DNA from: Microthrixaceae bacterium
GTDB taxonomy: Bacteria; Actinomycetota; Acidimicrobiia; Acidimicrobiales; Iamiaceae
DNA length: 64,000 bases
Assembly (NCBI GenBank): GCA_016702505.1
Contig: JADJDU010000001.1
Coordinates: 248,001-312,000 of the forward strand
Direction of reading: 5' to 3'
The notes beneath the pieces were generated by a model. It worked only from the letters and a program-made list of their open reading frames with translations. It searched no databases and was not told the DNA's origin. This document shows, piece after piece, positions 7,582-16,170 of this stretch. Numbering within the stretch: position 1 is the first letter of the stretch; every line of letters starts with the position of its first letter. Position numbers and translations under genes: made by a program.

Positions 7582-9790
7582 ATGGCCGACCAAGACCAGG
7601 TCGAAGAGCTGTCAGTTCCAGAACCGCCTGCTGGCGGTCCGGACGGAGCATCCAAGCGTCGCATGGTTCGCCGCCTGTCGGTGGCGGGCGTGGCCCTGGG
7701 CCTTGCGGTCGTGGGCACCTTCGCCTATCAGCAGATCAAGCCGGTCGTCGACGCCCAGCGCTTCGCCACCGTTACCAAGGAGGTGCCCCGAGCACCTCGG
7801 CTGACCCCGCGCGACGGGGAGACCCTCCTGCGGATCGATCCGACCCGTTCCTCGCTCACCTACGAGGTGAACGAACAGCTAGGTGGGCGCACCACCGGCA
7901 CAGCCAAGGGCTCCACCAGTGGCATCGCCGGTGATGTGGCCCTCAATGAGGGCGCGCTGGAGAAGAGCCGCATCGGACAGATCGTGGTGAACATCGAGCA
8001 GTTCGAGTCCGACAACAACCTCCGCGACGCCCGCATCCGCCAGGACTTCCTCCAGTCCAACCAGTTCCCGCTGGCCACCTTCGACCTGGACAAGATCGTC
8101 GGGCTCACCGGTGCGGCCACGGAGGGGAAGTCCTATGACTTCACCATCGAAGGAAACGTGACGGTGAAGGGCAAGCCCGCCACCGCCACCTTCGACGTGA
8201 CCGCCACATGGAAGGACGGTGAGCTCGTCGCGACCGCCACCACGGTGGCCAAGCTGTCTCGCTTCGACGCCGGGCCCATCTCCATCGCCGGGTTGGTCCA
8301 GACCGAAGACGACGTCCGGCTGACCCTCGAGTTGGTGGCCGTCGACCCGGCCACCACCGAGGTTGCTTCGACGATCGAGAAGCAGTCCCGGATCGAATCA
8401 GATGCCGAAGGGGTGCCGTCTTATGCCCGTGACGTGCAGCCGATCCTCGCCGAGCACTGCGTCATGCCACATCTCGGGCCAGTTCGGGGCCCACACGCTC
8501 ACCATGGACGATGCCGGTGACGTGAAGGCCGTCTCCGACGGGCTCAAGACCGTCACCCAAGCTGGATACATGCCGCCGTGGTTCGCATCCGATGAGGGTG
8601 TCGAGCTGGCGCACAAGCCCGACATCTCCGACGCCGAGATCGCCACGCTGGCGGCGTGGGCTGATGCCGGCGCCCCCCTCGACGTGCCGGCCACGACCAA
8701 GCTGAAGCCGACCAAGGAAGCAGCCGATCTCCTGCCCCGCCAGGACCAGAAGATGTTCATCCCGAGCTATACCGGCTCCACGGACAACACCAACGACTAT
8801 CGCTGCTTCGTGCTGGAGCCCGAGATCACCGAGCCGGTCTTCATGACCGGTTACACGTTCCTGGCCGACCAGGTCCCCCAGCTTCACCACGCCCAGGTGT
8901 TCCACATCTCCGAGGAGCAACGGACCAACGCACTGGCGATGTCGGGCGAGGGTGGCCAGCCCGGTTGGTCCTGCTACAGCAGCCCGAGCATCCCTGGGCG
9001 TCGACCGGATCGAGATCCGGGAAAACCCCGGCACCGAGACGTCGGCTTTGCTGGTCAGGCCAACTTGGTGGCGGGCTGGGTACCCGGCCAGTCCCCGGTG
9101 ATCTTCCCGGAGAACTCCGGCATCTTGTTGGAGCCCGGCGATGCCCTGGTCATGCAGATCCACTACCACTTCGGTGGCACGCCTGTGGCCGATCGGTCGG
9201 GTTTGGCCATCCAGCTCACCCCGGACACCCCCGATGTGAAGGAGATGCGGGTGGTCAATCCGCTGGCTCCCGTCGAAGTGCCGTGCCTACCCGAGGACGC
9301 CGACGCTCCGCTCTGTGACCGCGCCGCGGCCATGGAAGAGAACGTCCGGTTGTATGGCCCGTCGGGGGCTGGAACTCAGAACGGGCTTCTCATGTTGTGC
9401 GGCCGGTCGCCTGAGGAGTTGGCTGCCACCTTCGATGGTCGGTTCGCCCGGTCATGGTGCGATCTGGTGGTGCCCGAGGACGGCATCATCACCGGCGTGC
9501 TCGGACACATGCACACGATCGGCTCCTCGCTTCGGCTCACCCTCGACGTCGACACACCGCAGGAACAGATCCTCTTGGACATCCCTGACTGGAGCTTCGA
9601 CTGGCAGATGAACTACGGGCTGGCCAAGCCGCTCCGAGTGAAGGCCGGTCAGCCGTTGCGGCTGGAGTGCTCCTGGGACCGGGACAAGGCCGTGGGCCGA
9701 GTTCCGAAGTACATCATGTTCGCCGAGGGCACCGAGGACGAGATGTGCTTCGCCACCTACTCACTCATACCTGACCGTCAGGATCGCTGA
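7582..9790 (+). pseudogene. YceI / cytochrome c / copper type II monooxygenase-like fusion, frame interrupted
   Basis: One long gene whose frame is broken three times, probably by sequence errors. A membrane anchor (residues about 36-56) is followed by a YceI-type lipocalin domain (about 77-265), then YARDVQPILAEHCV, which begins a cytochrome c motif. Near 8464 the frame slips inside that motif; restoring two bases gives C-V-x-C-H. The rest resembles the copper type II ascorbate-dependent monooxygenase fold, with His clusters QLHHAQVFH, QIHYHFGG and GHMHTIG. Two compensating indels near 8997 and 9053 scramble about 18 residues, and the shifted frame there reads VDRIEIRENPGTETSALL, which looks genuine. 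The repaired protein would have about 736 residues and face the outside. Start ATG 7582 follows GAGGGG. Likely role: extracytoplasmic redox chemistry; substrate unknown. Confidence 0.7.
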
Positions 9791-9796
9791 CCTTCT

Positions 9797-9870
9797 GGAT
9801 CCGCCGAAAGGCAGAGCCTTCCGGCAGAGTTCGGTCGCCGGCCTGACGGTCGTCGTCCTCGCTGTTGCTA
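9797..9870 (+). repeat. Dispersed repeat family A, medium copy
   Basis: Starts 7 nt after the fusion gene's stop. It contains GGATCCGCCGAAAGGCAGAG, then CCTTCCGGC and TCGGTCGCCGGCCTGACGG, closely matching 21005-21060, and sits between two convergent genes. Confidence 0.75.
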
Positions 9871-9876
9871 GGACCG

Positions 9877-10893
9877 TTAGTCGAGGACGAGTTCGGCGAG
9901 GCGGCGACGGAGGTCGGCCTGGTCGGGGTCGAGGTCATCACCTCGTGAGGTGATCCGCAGGGGATGGTTGGGATCGTCGTCGACGATGATGGCTTCGCCG
10001 TCGTCGAAGGCGCGGTGGCCTGCTACCTCCAACGACGTGTACTCGACGGTGAACCCCGAATCCTGCTCGGCCGCAACCCACGCGTCCCACTGGTCTCCGG
10101 GAGCGGTGGTCACCTCACCAGAGCTGCCGTCCTCGAAGGACAGGTGGCATCCGCTGGGGTTGATGGTCAGGTCGTCGATGACGATGACCCCACCAGTAGG
10201 CCCGGTCGACTCCAGGGTCCCGAACGACTCCGGTGCCATGGCGCCGATCTCGTCGCAATCCATGTCGGCCTCGGTGACCAGACCAGATCCCTCGGCGAGC
10301 ACCGACTCGGCCAGCTCTCGGGCCAGGGGCAGCGACGGTTCATCGTCGTCGCCGTAGGCGGTGACGAACACCATGGCCCCGTCGACGAGGACCACAATGT
10401 CGGTCCCGGATCGGTAGGCATCCTCGCCCAGATCCTCCAGCGGTTCCATGCCGTCGTCTACGAAGTCGGCCTTGATTCCTGCCTCTGCGGCGTCGAAGAA
10501 CGAGCCGTCGGCGTCGTGGCCCCTGACCCTGGTGATGTTGACCTCGCCGTCGGAACCGTCGGTCAGCTCGTAGGAGCATCCCTCGTAGTCGTAGTTGAAG
10601 GATCCTCCGTCGCTGTTGGACGAACTGGATCCGCCAAGGCTCGGGGTCATCTCGGTGGGTCCACCTAGGAGCTCCTCGACCGCGGCGGTGTCGGGGCATC
10701 CCGGAAGGTCGTCGATTCCGGCACGGCTGGTGGTGGTCTCGGCCGCGGTGGTCGTGGTGGTGGTGGTGGTTCGTTCGGCCTTGGTGGTCGACGACGACGT
10801 CGACTCGTCGCCGCCACCGCAGCCGGCCAGCGCGGCGGTGGTCACCATGGCGGTCAACATCAGTGCCTGTGCAGATCGGGAGCGCATGGCCAT
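9877..10893 (-). CDS. Secreted lipoprotein, unknown function
   Basis: 338-residue predicted lipoprotein: basic start, hydrophobic segment and lipobox LAGC (Cys about 25), then a Ser/Thr-rich linker with a run of eight Thr typical of actinobacterial surface lipoproteins. The mature part seems to hold two similar halves, each with Cys, Gly/Asp-rich segments and a SYELTDGSDG / HLSFEDGSSG motif. This recalls DUF3558-like actinobacterial lipoproteins (CxxL near the start, repeated Cys), but I cannot confirm the family. It is strongly acidic. It lies 44 nt downstream of the desaturase gene on the same strand and could be co-transcribed. Confidence 0.7.
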   Translation of the reverse strand: MAMRSRSAQALMLTAMVTTAALAGCGGGDESTSSSTTKAERTTTTTTTTAAETTTSRAGIDDLPGCPDTAAVEELLGGPTEMTPSLGGSSSSNSDGGSFNYDYEGCSYELTDGSDGEVNITRVRGHDADGSFFDAAEAGIKADFVDDGMEPLEDLGEDAYRSGTDIVVLVDGAMVFVTAYGDDDEPSLPLARELAESVLAEGSGLVTEADMDCDEIGAMAPESFGTLESTGPTGGVIVIDDLTINPSGCHLSFEDGSSGEVTTAPGDQWDAWVAAEQDSGFTVEYTSLEVAGHRAFDDGEAIIVDDDPNHPLRITSRGDDLDPDQADLRRRLAELVLD

Positions 10894-10937
10894 TGCGTAG
10901 CAGAACTCGGGACGGACTGGCCCGATGGGTGGCTGAG

Positions 10938-11909
10938 TCAGCCGACTCCCACCAGCGTGGGTTCAGGTCGTTCGTCAGCGGATGTGGCCAGGGCGGTCTC
11001 GGCTGCTTCGGCGCGACGGCTGGCGAAGCGGCGTCCGGCCTTGTCGATGCGTTCCATTCGTTTGAGGAGCTTGGTCCTAGCTGCCTCCGCCTCGGGGTTG
11101 AGGCCCTCGATCTGGTCGATGGACCACTGGCGCAAGATGACGGGGACCAGGACCGAGTCGTGGTGGACGCTGAAGTCGTAGATCCCGACGCGGGCGATGG
11201 CGTGGGCGTGGGACTCGAAGTCGACGATTCCGGTGCCGGGCATCTCGAACTCCCGGACCTGGCGTTCGGCGGCGATGACCATGGCCGACGGGTTGATCTC
11301 CAGCGCGGCAGTACCCAGGTCGCGGTAGAAGAGGTGGTGACGGTTCTCGTCGGCGGCGACGCGCTTCATGACTTCGTAGCCGGCCTTGTCGTTCATGAGC
11401 TTGCCGGTGTTGTAGTGGGCGATGCGGGTAGCCAGTTCCTGGAGGGCCACGTACACGATGCCGTCGGTCAAGAAGTCGGGGCTGGGTACCTGACCGCCGG
11501 AGACCTGGTGCATCCGGGCGCGCTCGAGGGCCACGGGGTCGATGGTCCGGGTGACGGTCAGGTAGTCGCGCATCACGATGGAGTGGCGACCCTCCTCGGC
11601 GGTCCAGCGTCGTACCCAGGTTCCCCACGCGCTGTCGTTGCCGAACATGGTCTCGATGGTGTGGAAGTAGTACGGCAGGTTGTCTTCGGTGAGAAGGTTC
11701 ACGAACAGGCTTGACCGCACGGCAGGATCGAGGTCCACCTCTTTGGGGTCCCATTCCTGGCCCGCTTCGAAGTCCCGACCGCGGCTCCAGGGCACGAGCT
11801 CGTGGGGGAACCACTCCTTGGAGGTGGCCAGGTGCTTGTCCAGCAGGTCGGCTGCAACCGGCTCGAGCTCGTTGAGCAGTGCGATCTGTTCGGGGGACAG
11901 CTGCAACAT
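10938..11909 (-). CDS. Acyl-ACP desaturase (ferritin-like di-iron, DesA type)
   Basis: 323-residue soluble fatty-acid desaturase that introduces a double bond into acyl-ACP with O2 and reduced ferredoxin. Di-iron ligands are visible: Glu75 (LTEDNLP), Glu105/106 and His109 (EEGRH), Glu158 (LQELATR), Glu188 and His191 (DENRH). The N-terminal WFPHELVPWSRGRDF is typical of the family. Relatives in mycobacteria (DesA1/DesA2) act in mycolate or unsaturated-lipid synthesis. Expression is probably controlled by the 30-bp palindrome that lies across its promoter, as for known TetR-regulated desaturase genes. No such regulator is adjacent, so it would be encoded elsewhere. Confidence 0.92.
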   Translation of the reverse strand: MLQLSPEQIALLNELEPVAADLLDKHLATSKEWFPHELVPWSRGRDFEAGQEWDPKEVDLDPAVRSSLFVNLLTEDNLPYYFHTIETMFGNDSAWGTWVRRWTAEEGRHSIVMRDYLTVTRTIDPVALERARMHQVSGGQVPSPDFLTDGIVYVALQELATRIAHYNTGKLMNDKAGYEVMKRVAADENRHHLFYRDLGTAALEINPSAMVIAAERQVREFEMPGTGIVDFESHAHAIARVGIYDFSVHHDSVLVPVILRQWSIDQIEGLNPEAEAARTKLLKRMERIDKAGRRFASRRAEAAETALATSADERPEPTLVGVG

Positions 11910-11912
11910 CCC

Positions 11913-11944
11913 GTCAGCCTACCTACCGGTAGGTAGGCTGACAA
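11913..11944 (-). promoter_or_regulatory. Desaturase promoter with 30-bp perfect palindromic operator
   Basis: On the minus strand TTGTCA (11939-11944) and TAGGCT (11916-11921) are exactly 17 bp apart, and the desaturase ATG follows 6 nt later. A perfect 30-bp palindrome at 11913-11942, half-site GTCAGCCTACCTACC, covers the spacer and the -10. A dimeric repressor bound here would shut the promoter. Confidence 0.85.
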
Positions 11945-12063
11945 CAGAAGCGTTTGCCCGCCCATCGATCGGTCGCAGATGGCACAATTCCCGGCCCTGA
12001 TCGATCGGCGCTCGAGCGGTCTCCACCGAAGTAGCCGAAACCCCTCGAAGGAGGACCCCGCCG

Positions 12064-13692
12064 ATGTCTTCGCAATGGTCCAAGCCAGATACCAGCGGTG
12101 GTAATCCCGTCAGCCTTAGCCGGAGGGCGTTCCTGACCGCGTCGGTCGCCACCGTCACGCTGGCCGCCACCGGATGCTCGGACCCGGGTCCGGCGACGAC
12201 GTCGGCGGACCGCCCGACCTCGCCTGGAGCGGGACAGAGAACCACCACCTCTCACAGCGCCAAGTTGGCATCAGACCCGTTCACCCTGGGGGTCGCATCA
12301 GGCGATCCCCTGGCTGACAGGGTGATCCTGTGGACCCGACTGGCCCCAGACGCTCTGGCTGGCGACGGCTCCGGGGGAATGTTCTCTGACCCGGTCGATG
12401 TGGCGTGGGAAGTAGCCATCGACGCTCGCTTCACCAAGATCGCCACCAAGGGCACCTTCACCGCTCGCTACGACCACGGACACAGCGTGCACGTCGACGC
12501 CGACGGCCTGGATCCCGCCACTGACCACTTCTACCGGTTCCGGGTCGGCGAATGGACCAGCCCAATCGGTCGGACTCGGACCCTCCCAGTGGGCACACCA
12601 GATCGCTTCACTCTGGCGGTGGCGAACTGTCAGATGATGGAGACGGGGGCATGGGCCGCCTACCGTCACCTTGCCGCCCGCGATGTTGACCTGGTACTCC
12701 ACCTCGGCGACTACATCTACGAGTACCCCGGGGTACCGGGCGCACGCATGTCCCAGCCTGCCCATGCGGTGGTCACACTGGAGGACTACCGCATGCGCTA
12801 TGCGTCCTATCGCCTCGACCCTGACCTCCAGGCTGCGCACGCCAGCGTACCGTTCGTGGTGACGTGGGACGATCACGAGGTTGCCAACAACTACATGGGC
12901 GACGTTGTCCCTAACACAGAGGCAGGAGGCGACCTGGATCGCAAGGCCGCCGCCTACCAGGCATGGTGGGAGAACCTGCCGGTGCGCCTCGACCCACCTG
13001 AGGGTTCGGTCCTCGACGTGCACCGCCGGTTCGAGGTTGGGAACCTGGCTCGCCTTCACGTCCTGGACGAGCGTCAACACAGCGACCTACCACCCTGTCG
13101 TCCCGACCCCCGCGACACCACCGACTTCGGAGATTGCGACGCCCGCACCGACGAGGATCGGTCACGACTGGGGGTCGAACAGGAGAAATGGCTGGCCGAC
13201 GGGCTGGCCCGCGGGGGAGTCACCTGGAACCTTCTCGGCAACCCGGTCGTGTTGGCCGGAGTGGACAGTGGAGCACCCGACGGTGACCCCGCCTACTACC
13301 TGGATGTGTGGGACGGCTTCCCCCAGGCCCGAGCCCGGCTCATCGACCAGCTCGCCGGTTCGACCAACCCGGTCGTGCTCACCGGCGATTACCACCAGGG
13401 GATGGTGCTCGATGTCCACGCTGTCCCCTTCGATGTCGATTCTCCGGTGGTGGCACCCGAGTTCATGGCCGTGCCGGTGTCTTCGGTGCTGTTCAGCCAG
13501 GATGTGAGCGCCCGAACCCCTCACCTGCGCGAACAGCTAGACCACCACGGTTACCTGGAAGTGGAGCTGACACCAGATCGGCTCACGGCCCAGTTCCAGG
13601 TGGTGGCAGATGTGGCGGACCCGGCAAGCGCGGTCTCGGTCGCGTCCCGTTGGGTGGTCGATGCCGGGGATCCGGTTACCCGGCCAGCCTGA
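12064..13692 (+). CDS. phoD: PhoD-like alkaline phosphatase/phosphodiesterase, Tat-exported
   Basis: 542-residue secreted metallophosphatase that releases phosphate from esters. The N-terminus has the twin-arginine motif SRRAFL (Arg20-Arg21) and a hydrophobic stretch ending in ATGC (Cys38), so a Tat-lipoprotein is possible. PhoD features follow: a Fn3-like PhoD N domain (FTLGVASGDPLADRVILWTRLAP), then metal-binding LHLGDYIYEY, TWDDHEVANNY and a late TGDYHQG. A leader with AAGGAGG 8 nt before the ATG sets it apart from the leaderless neighbours. It is divergent from the desaturase and overlaps the end of the convergent epimerase gene by 17 bp. Phosphate control is likely from biology, but I saw no clear PHO box. 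Confidence 0.9.
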   Translation: MSSQWSKPDTSGGNPVSLSRRAFLTASVATVTLAATGCSDPGPATTSADRPTSPGAGQRTTTSHSAKLASDPFTLGVASGDPLADRVILWTRLAPDALAGDGSGGMFSDPVDVAWEVAIDARFTKIATKGTFTARYDHGHSVHVDADGLDPATDHFYRFRVGEWTSPIGRTRTLPVGTPDRFTLAVANCQMMETGAWAAYRHLAARDVDLVLHLGDYIYEYPGVPGARMSQPAHAVVTLEDYRMRYASYRLDPDLQAAHASVPFVVTWDDHEVANNYMGDVVPNTEAGGDLDRKAAAYQAWWENLPVRLDPPEGSVLDVHRRFEVGNLARLHVLDERQHSDLPPCRPDPRDTTDFGDCDARTDEDRSRLGVEQEKWLADGLARGGVTWNLLGNPVVLAGVDSGAPDGDPAYYLDVWDGFPQARARLIDQLAGSTNPVVLTGDYHQGMVLDVHAVPFDVDSPVVAPEFMAVPVSSVLFSQDVSARTPHLREQLDHHGYLEVELTPDRLTAQFQVVADVADPASAVSVASRWVVDAGDPVTRPA

Positions 13693-14602
13693 CCCGCCAG
13701 TCCTCCAACAAGTCGGTGAGCGTCTGGGCGATCGGGATGTCGGGCTGCCAGCCGGTGGCATCGGTGAGGCGCTGGTGGCTTCCACGCAGCACCGGTAGTT
13801 CGACCGGACGAAGGAGGGCCTCGTCCACTTCCAGACGCAGTGGCACCCGAGCCTGGGCCACAAGCTGGTCGGCCAGATCCCGGACCGCCAGATCGACCCC
13901 AGAGCACACGTTGTAGACCTGCCCCGGTTCACCTCGTTCCACCAGCAGCCGGTAGGCCCGCACCACGTCGCGGACATCGGTGAAATCCCGTCGGGCCGAC
14001 AGGTCGCCGACGGTGATCACCTCTCCGCCTTCGACCTCGGCGCGGGCGATGCGCGACGCCAGAGCGGGAGCGACGAACTTGTCGGTCTGGCCGGGGCCGA
14101 GGTGGTTGAAGGCACGGACGCGGAGCACCGGCAACTGACGTCCGAGCCAGGCCTGGAGGCCCAGATAGTCGGCGGCCACCTTGGATGCGGCGTAGGGACT
14201 CGCTGGTCGCAGCGGTGAGTCCTCGGTCAGCGGAAGCTCATCTGGGGTGACGATCCCGTACACATCGGCGCTCGACACGGCCAGCACACGCTCCACACCG
14301 GCGGCGGTGGCCGCCGACAAGACGTTGAGCGTTCCTTCGGCGTTGGCCCGGAACGCCTCCACCGGGTGTTGCCAGGACCCACCCACGTCGGCCCAGCCGG
14401 CCAGGTGGTACACCACCGTCGGCCGGGTGCGCTCCAAAAGCGAGGTCACGGCGTTGGCGTCGGTGATGTCGATCCCACCGGTTTCGCGATCCACCCCGAT
14501 TACGTCGTCACCGGCTTCTTCGAGGTGACGGATGAGGTGGCGGCCGACGAACCCCGACGCCCCGGTAACCAGGGCCCTCATCGGGGACGACATGGTGGAC
14601 AT
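13676..14602 (-). CDS. NAD(P)-dependent sugar-nucleotide epimerase/dehydratase
   Basis: 308-residue extended short-chain dehydrogenase. GASGFVG binds the nucleotide cofactor, SSADVYG contributes the catalytic Ser, and YAASK holds the Tyr/Lys pair. FNHLGPGQTDKFVAPALASRIA resembles GDP-6-deoxy-4-keto-mannose reductase and GDP-mannose dehydratase relatives, so a deoxy-sugar nucleotide is a reasonable substrate guess. The minus-strand sequence TATGAT lies 8 nt before ATG 14602, which supports this start and a leaderless mRNA. It sits at the edge of a glycosyltransferase cluster and probably supplies its activated sugar. Confidence 0.85.
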   Translation of the reverse strand: MSTMSSPMRALVTGASGFVGRHLIRHLEEAGDDVIGVDRETGGIDITDANAVTSLLERTRPTVVYHLAGWADVGGSWQHPVEAFRANAEGTLNVLSAATAAGVERVLAVSSADVYGIVTPDELPLTEDSPLRPASPYAASKVAADYLGLQAWLGRQLPVLRVRAFNHLGPGQTDKFVAPALASRIARAEVEGGEVITVGDLSARRDFTDVRDVVRAYRLLVERGEPGQVYNVCSGVDLAVRDLADQLVAQARVPLRLEVDEALLRPVELPVLRGSHQRLTDATGWQPDIPIAQTLTDLLEDWRVRLAG

Positions 14603-14610
14603 GGCGGGCG

Positions 14611-14616
14611 ATCATA
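14611..14616 (-). promoter_or_regulatory. Putative -10 box, leaderless start of epimerase gene
   Basis: TATGAT on the minus strand, 8 nt upstream of the ATG at 14602. It is close to the consensus TATAAT. Confidence 0.5.
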
Positions 14617-14658
14617 GGGCCGCAATCGGGGCCCGCTTCCCGTGGGCGTGACCGCGGG

Positions 14659-16170
14659 TCAATGGTTGGGCGGTCCGGGCCGATCTGTCGGCGAATCGTG
14701 GGCCATCTCGTCGGACAGCTCTTCCAGGCGGGCATCGGTGGTCTCGGCCGCCTGGAGCGATGCCTTCTGGAGGCGCACGAGCTGTTCGCGCAACGGGTCC
14801 ACCTCCCAGGCGATGACCCTTCGGATGACCTTCTTGACGGTGGACACCCCGGGGCGGGCCGATGTGGCCGGCGGCGGGGGGACGGGCCTTAGTCGTCTCA
14901 GCGGAAGGGCGGCTGTGGCCGGTTGAGCTGCGGTGGCGTGGGTACGGGCCCCGGTCCGGCTGATGACTCCTCGGTTGGCGGCGGACCGGCGTCCGATCTC
15001 GGCCATGACCGTGGTGCGGTCCACGGGGCCATCGAAGGTCCACGCCGACACCGTGGCGTCAGCCGATTCCGACACGTCGCCGCTCGAGTCACCGCGGTTT
15101 GTGCGGCCGTCGTCTAGTTCGGTGGTGCCGTCTGAGGGTGCCGAGCCTCCGATCACCGCGGCCCGGAGCGCGGCCGCAAGCTGGAGGTTGTCGTCCACCA
15201 GCACGGCGCCGGGGTCGTCGGCGAGCTGGTGTTCGAGGCTGCCCACCCGGGTGGCGATGACCGGCCGGTCGAGCAGTCGGGCCCGTTCTGCCACCCCCGA
15301 CGACCAGATGTGGCGGTAGGGCAAAACCACGGTGTCAGCGGCCACGATCCACCGGTCGAAGGCCTCGTCGGACAGGTATCCGAGGTGTAGGTGCACACCG
15401 GGGATCTGGGACTCCAGGGCCTCCAGCTCCCGCTCGTGGTCGGCGGCGGCCGGATCGTCTATGCGAACCGATCCCACAATGTGCAGCGAAGCGCCCTTGT
15501 CGGCCAGGCCTCGAAAGGCGGCTGCGGCCCGGTCGAACCCCTTGTGGGGCTGTACGAATCCGATGCACACGAAGACATGGTCGGACTGGGCCAGCCCGAG
15601 TGAACGCCTCGCTTCGGCCCGGTCGGTGGTGGTGCGAGGCTCGAAGTCAGCTCCGTGGTCCACCAGCACGACTCTGTTGGAGGGAACCTTGAACTCATCG
15701 GTCACCATGGCCACGTCGCCTGGGCTGTGTACCTCCACCCGGGTAGCAGCCCTGAACACGGCTCGGGTGGCGAACGCCGACGGATCGGTGGTCCCGACCC
15801 AGCGTCGGTCCACCTCGTGTAGGCGGATCACCACATTGGGCCCTGACCGGAAGGCGGTGGCCAAGGCTATTCCGGTGGAGATCCGAGACGAGGGCGTGGC
15901 GGGATGGTCATAGAAGAAGTCGGGGTGGAACTGGATGATCACCTCGTCGAAGCCGGCCATGAGTCGGCGGAGCCCGAGCGCGCCGCGGGGGCCTCGGAGG
16001 TCGAGGTGGTGGTGGGCGGCGGAGGGTGAGGGGGAGCACACCTCGACGTGATGGCCGGCCCGACGGAGCGACCGGACCTGTTGAACGGCGAACGTGCCGA
16101 TGCCGTCTCGAATCGGCGGGTACGGACTCACCACCAGGATGCGGCGGGGCGGGGTGGAGGTGGCGGTCAT
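14659..16170 (-). CDS. GT4-like glycosyltransferase with C-terminal coiled coil
   Basis: 503-residue GT-B glycosyltransferase, probably cytosolic at the membrane. It starts RRILVVSPYPPIRDGIGTFA, the nucleotide-fold beginning of GT4 enzymes. The second domain has VCIGFVQPHKGFDRA, LHLGYLSDEAFDRWIVAADTVVLPYRHIWSSGVAERA and PVIATRVGSLEHQLAD, the sugar-nucleotide-binding part. Residues after about 380 are an unusual extension: a low-complexity linker and a basic/acidic helix (DPLREQLVRLQKASLQAAETTDARLEELSDEM) likely to be a coiled coil, comparable to the small coiled-coil protein at 19548. The ATG overlaps the upstream gene by 4 bp, indicating an operon with the GT at 16167. Confidence 0.85.
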   Translation of the reverse strand: MTATSTPPRRILVVSPYPPIRDGIGTFAVQQVRSLRRAGHHVEVCSPSPSAAHHHLDLRGPRGALGLRRLMAGFDEVIIQFHPDFFYDHPATPSSRISTGIALATAFRSGPNVVIRLHEVDRRWVGTTDPSAFATRAVFRAATRVEVHSPGDVAMVTDEFKVPSNRVVLVDHGADFEPRTTTDRAEARRSLGLAQSDHVFVCIGFVQPHKGFDRAAAAFRGLADKGASLHIVGSVRIDDPAAADHERELEALESQIPGVHLHLGYLSDEAFDRWIVAADTVVLPYRHIWSSGVAERARLLDRPVIATRVGSLEHQLADDPGAVLVDDNLQLAAALRAAVIGGSAPSDGTTELDDGRTNRGDSSGDVSESADATVSAWTFDGPVDRTTVMAEIGRRSAANRGVISRTGARTHATAAQPATAALPLRRLRPVPPPPATSARPGVSTVKKVIRRVIAWEVDPLREQLVRLQKASLQAAETTDARLEELSDEMAHDSPTDRPGPPNH

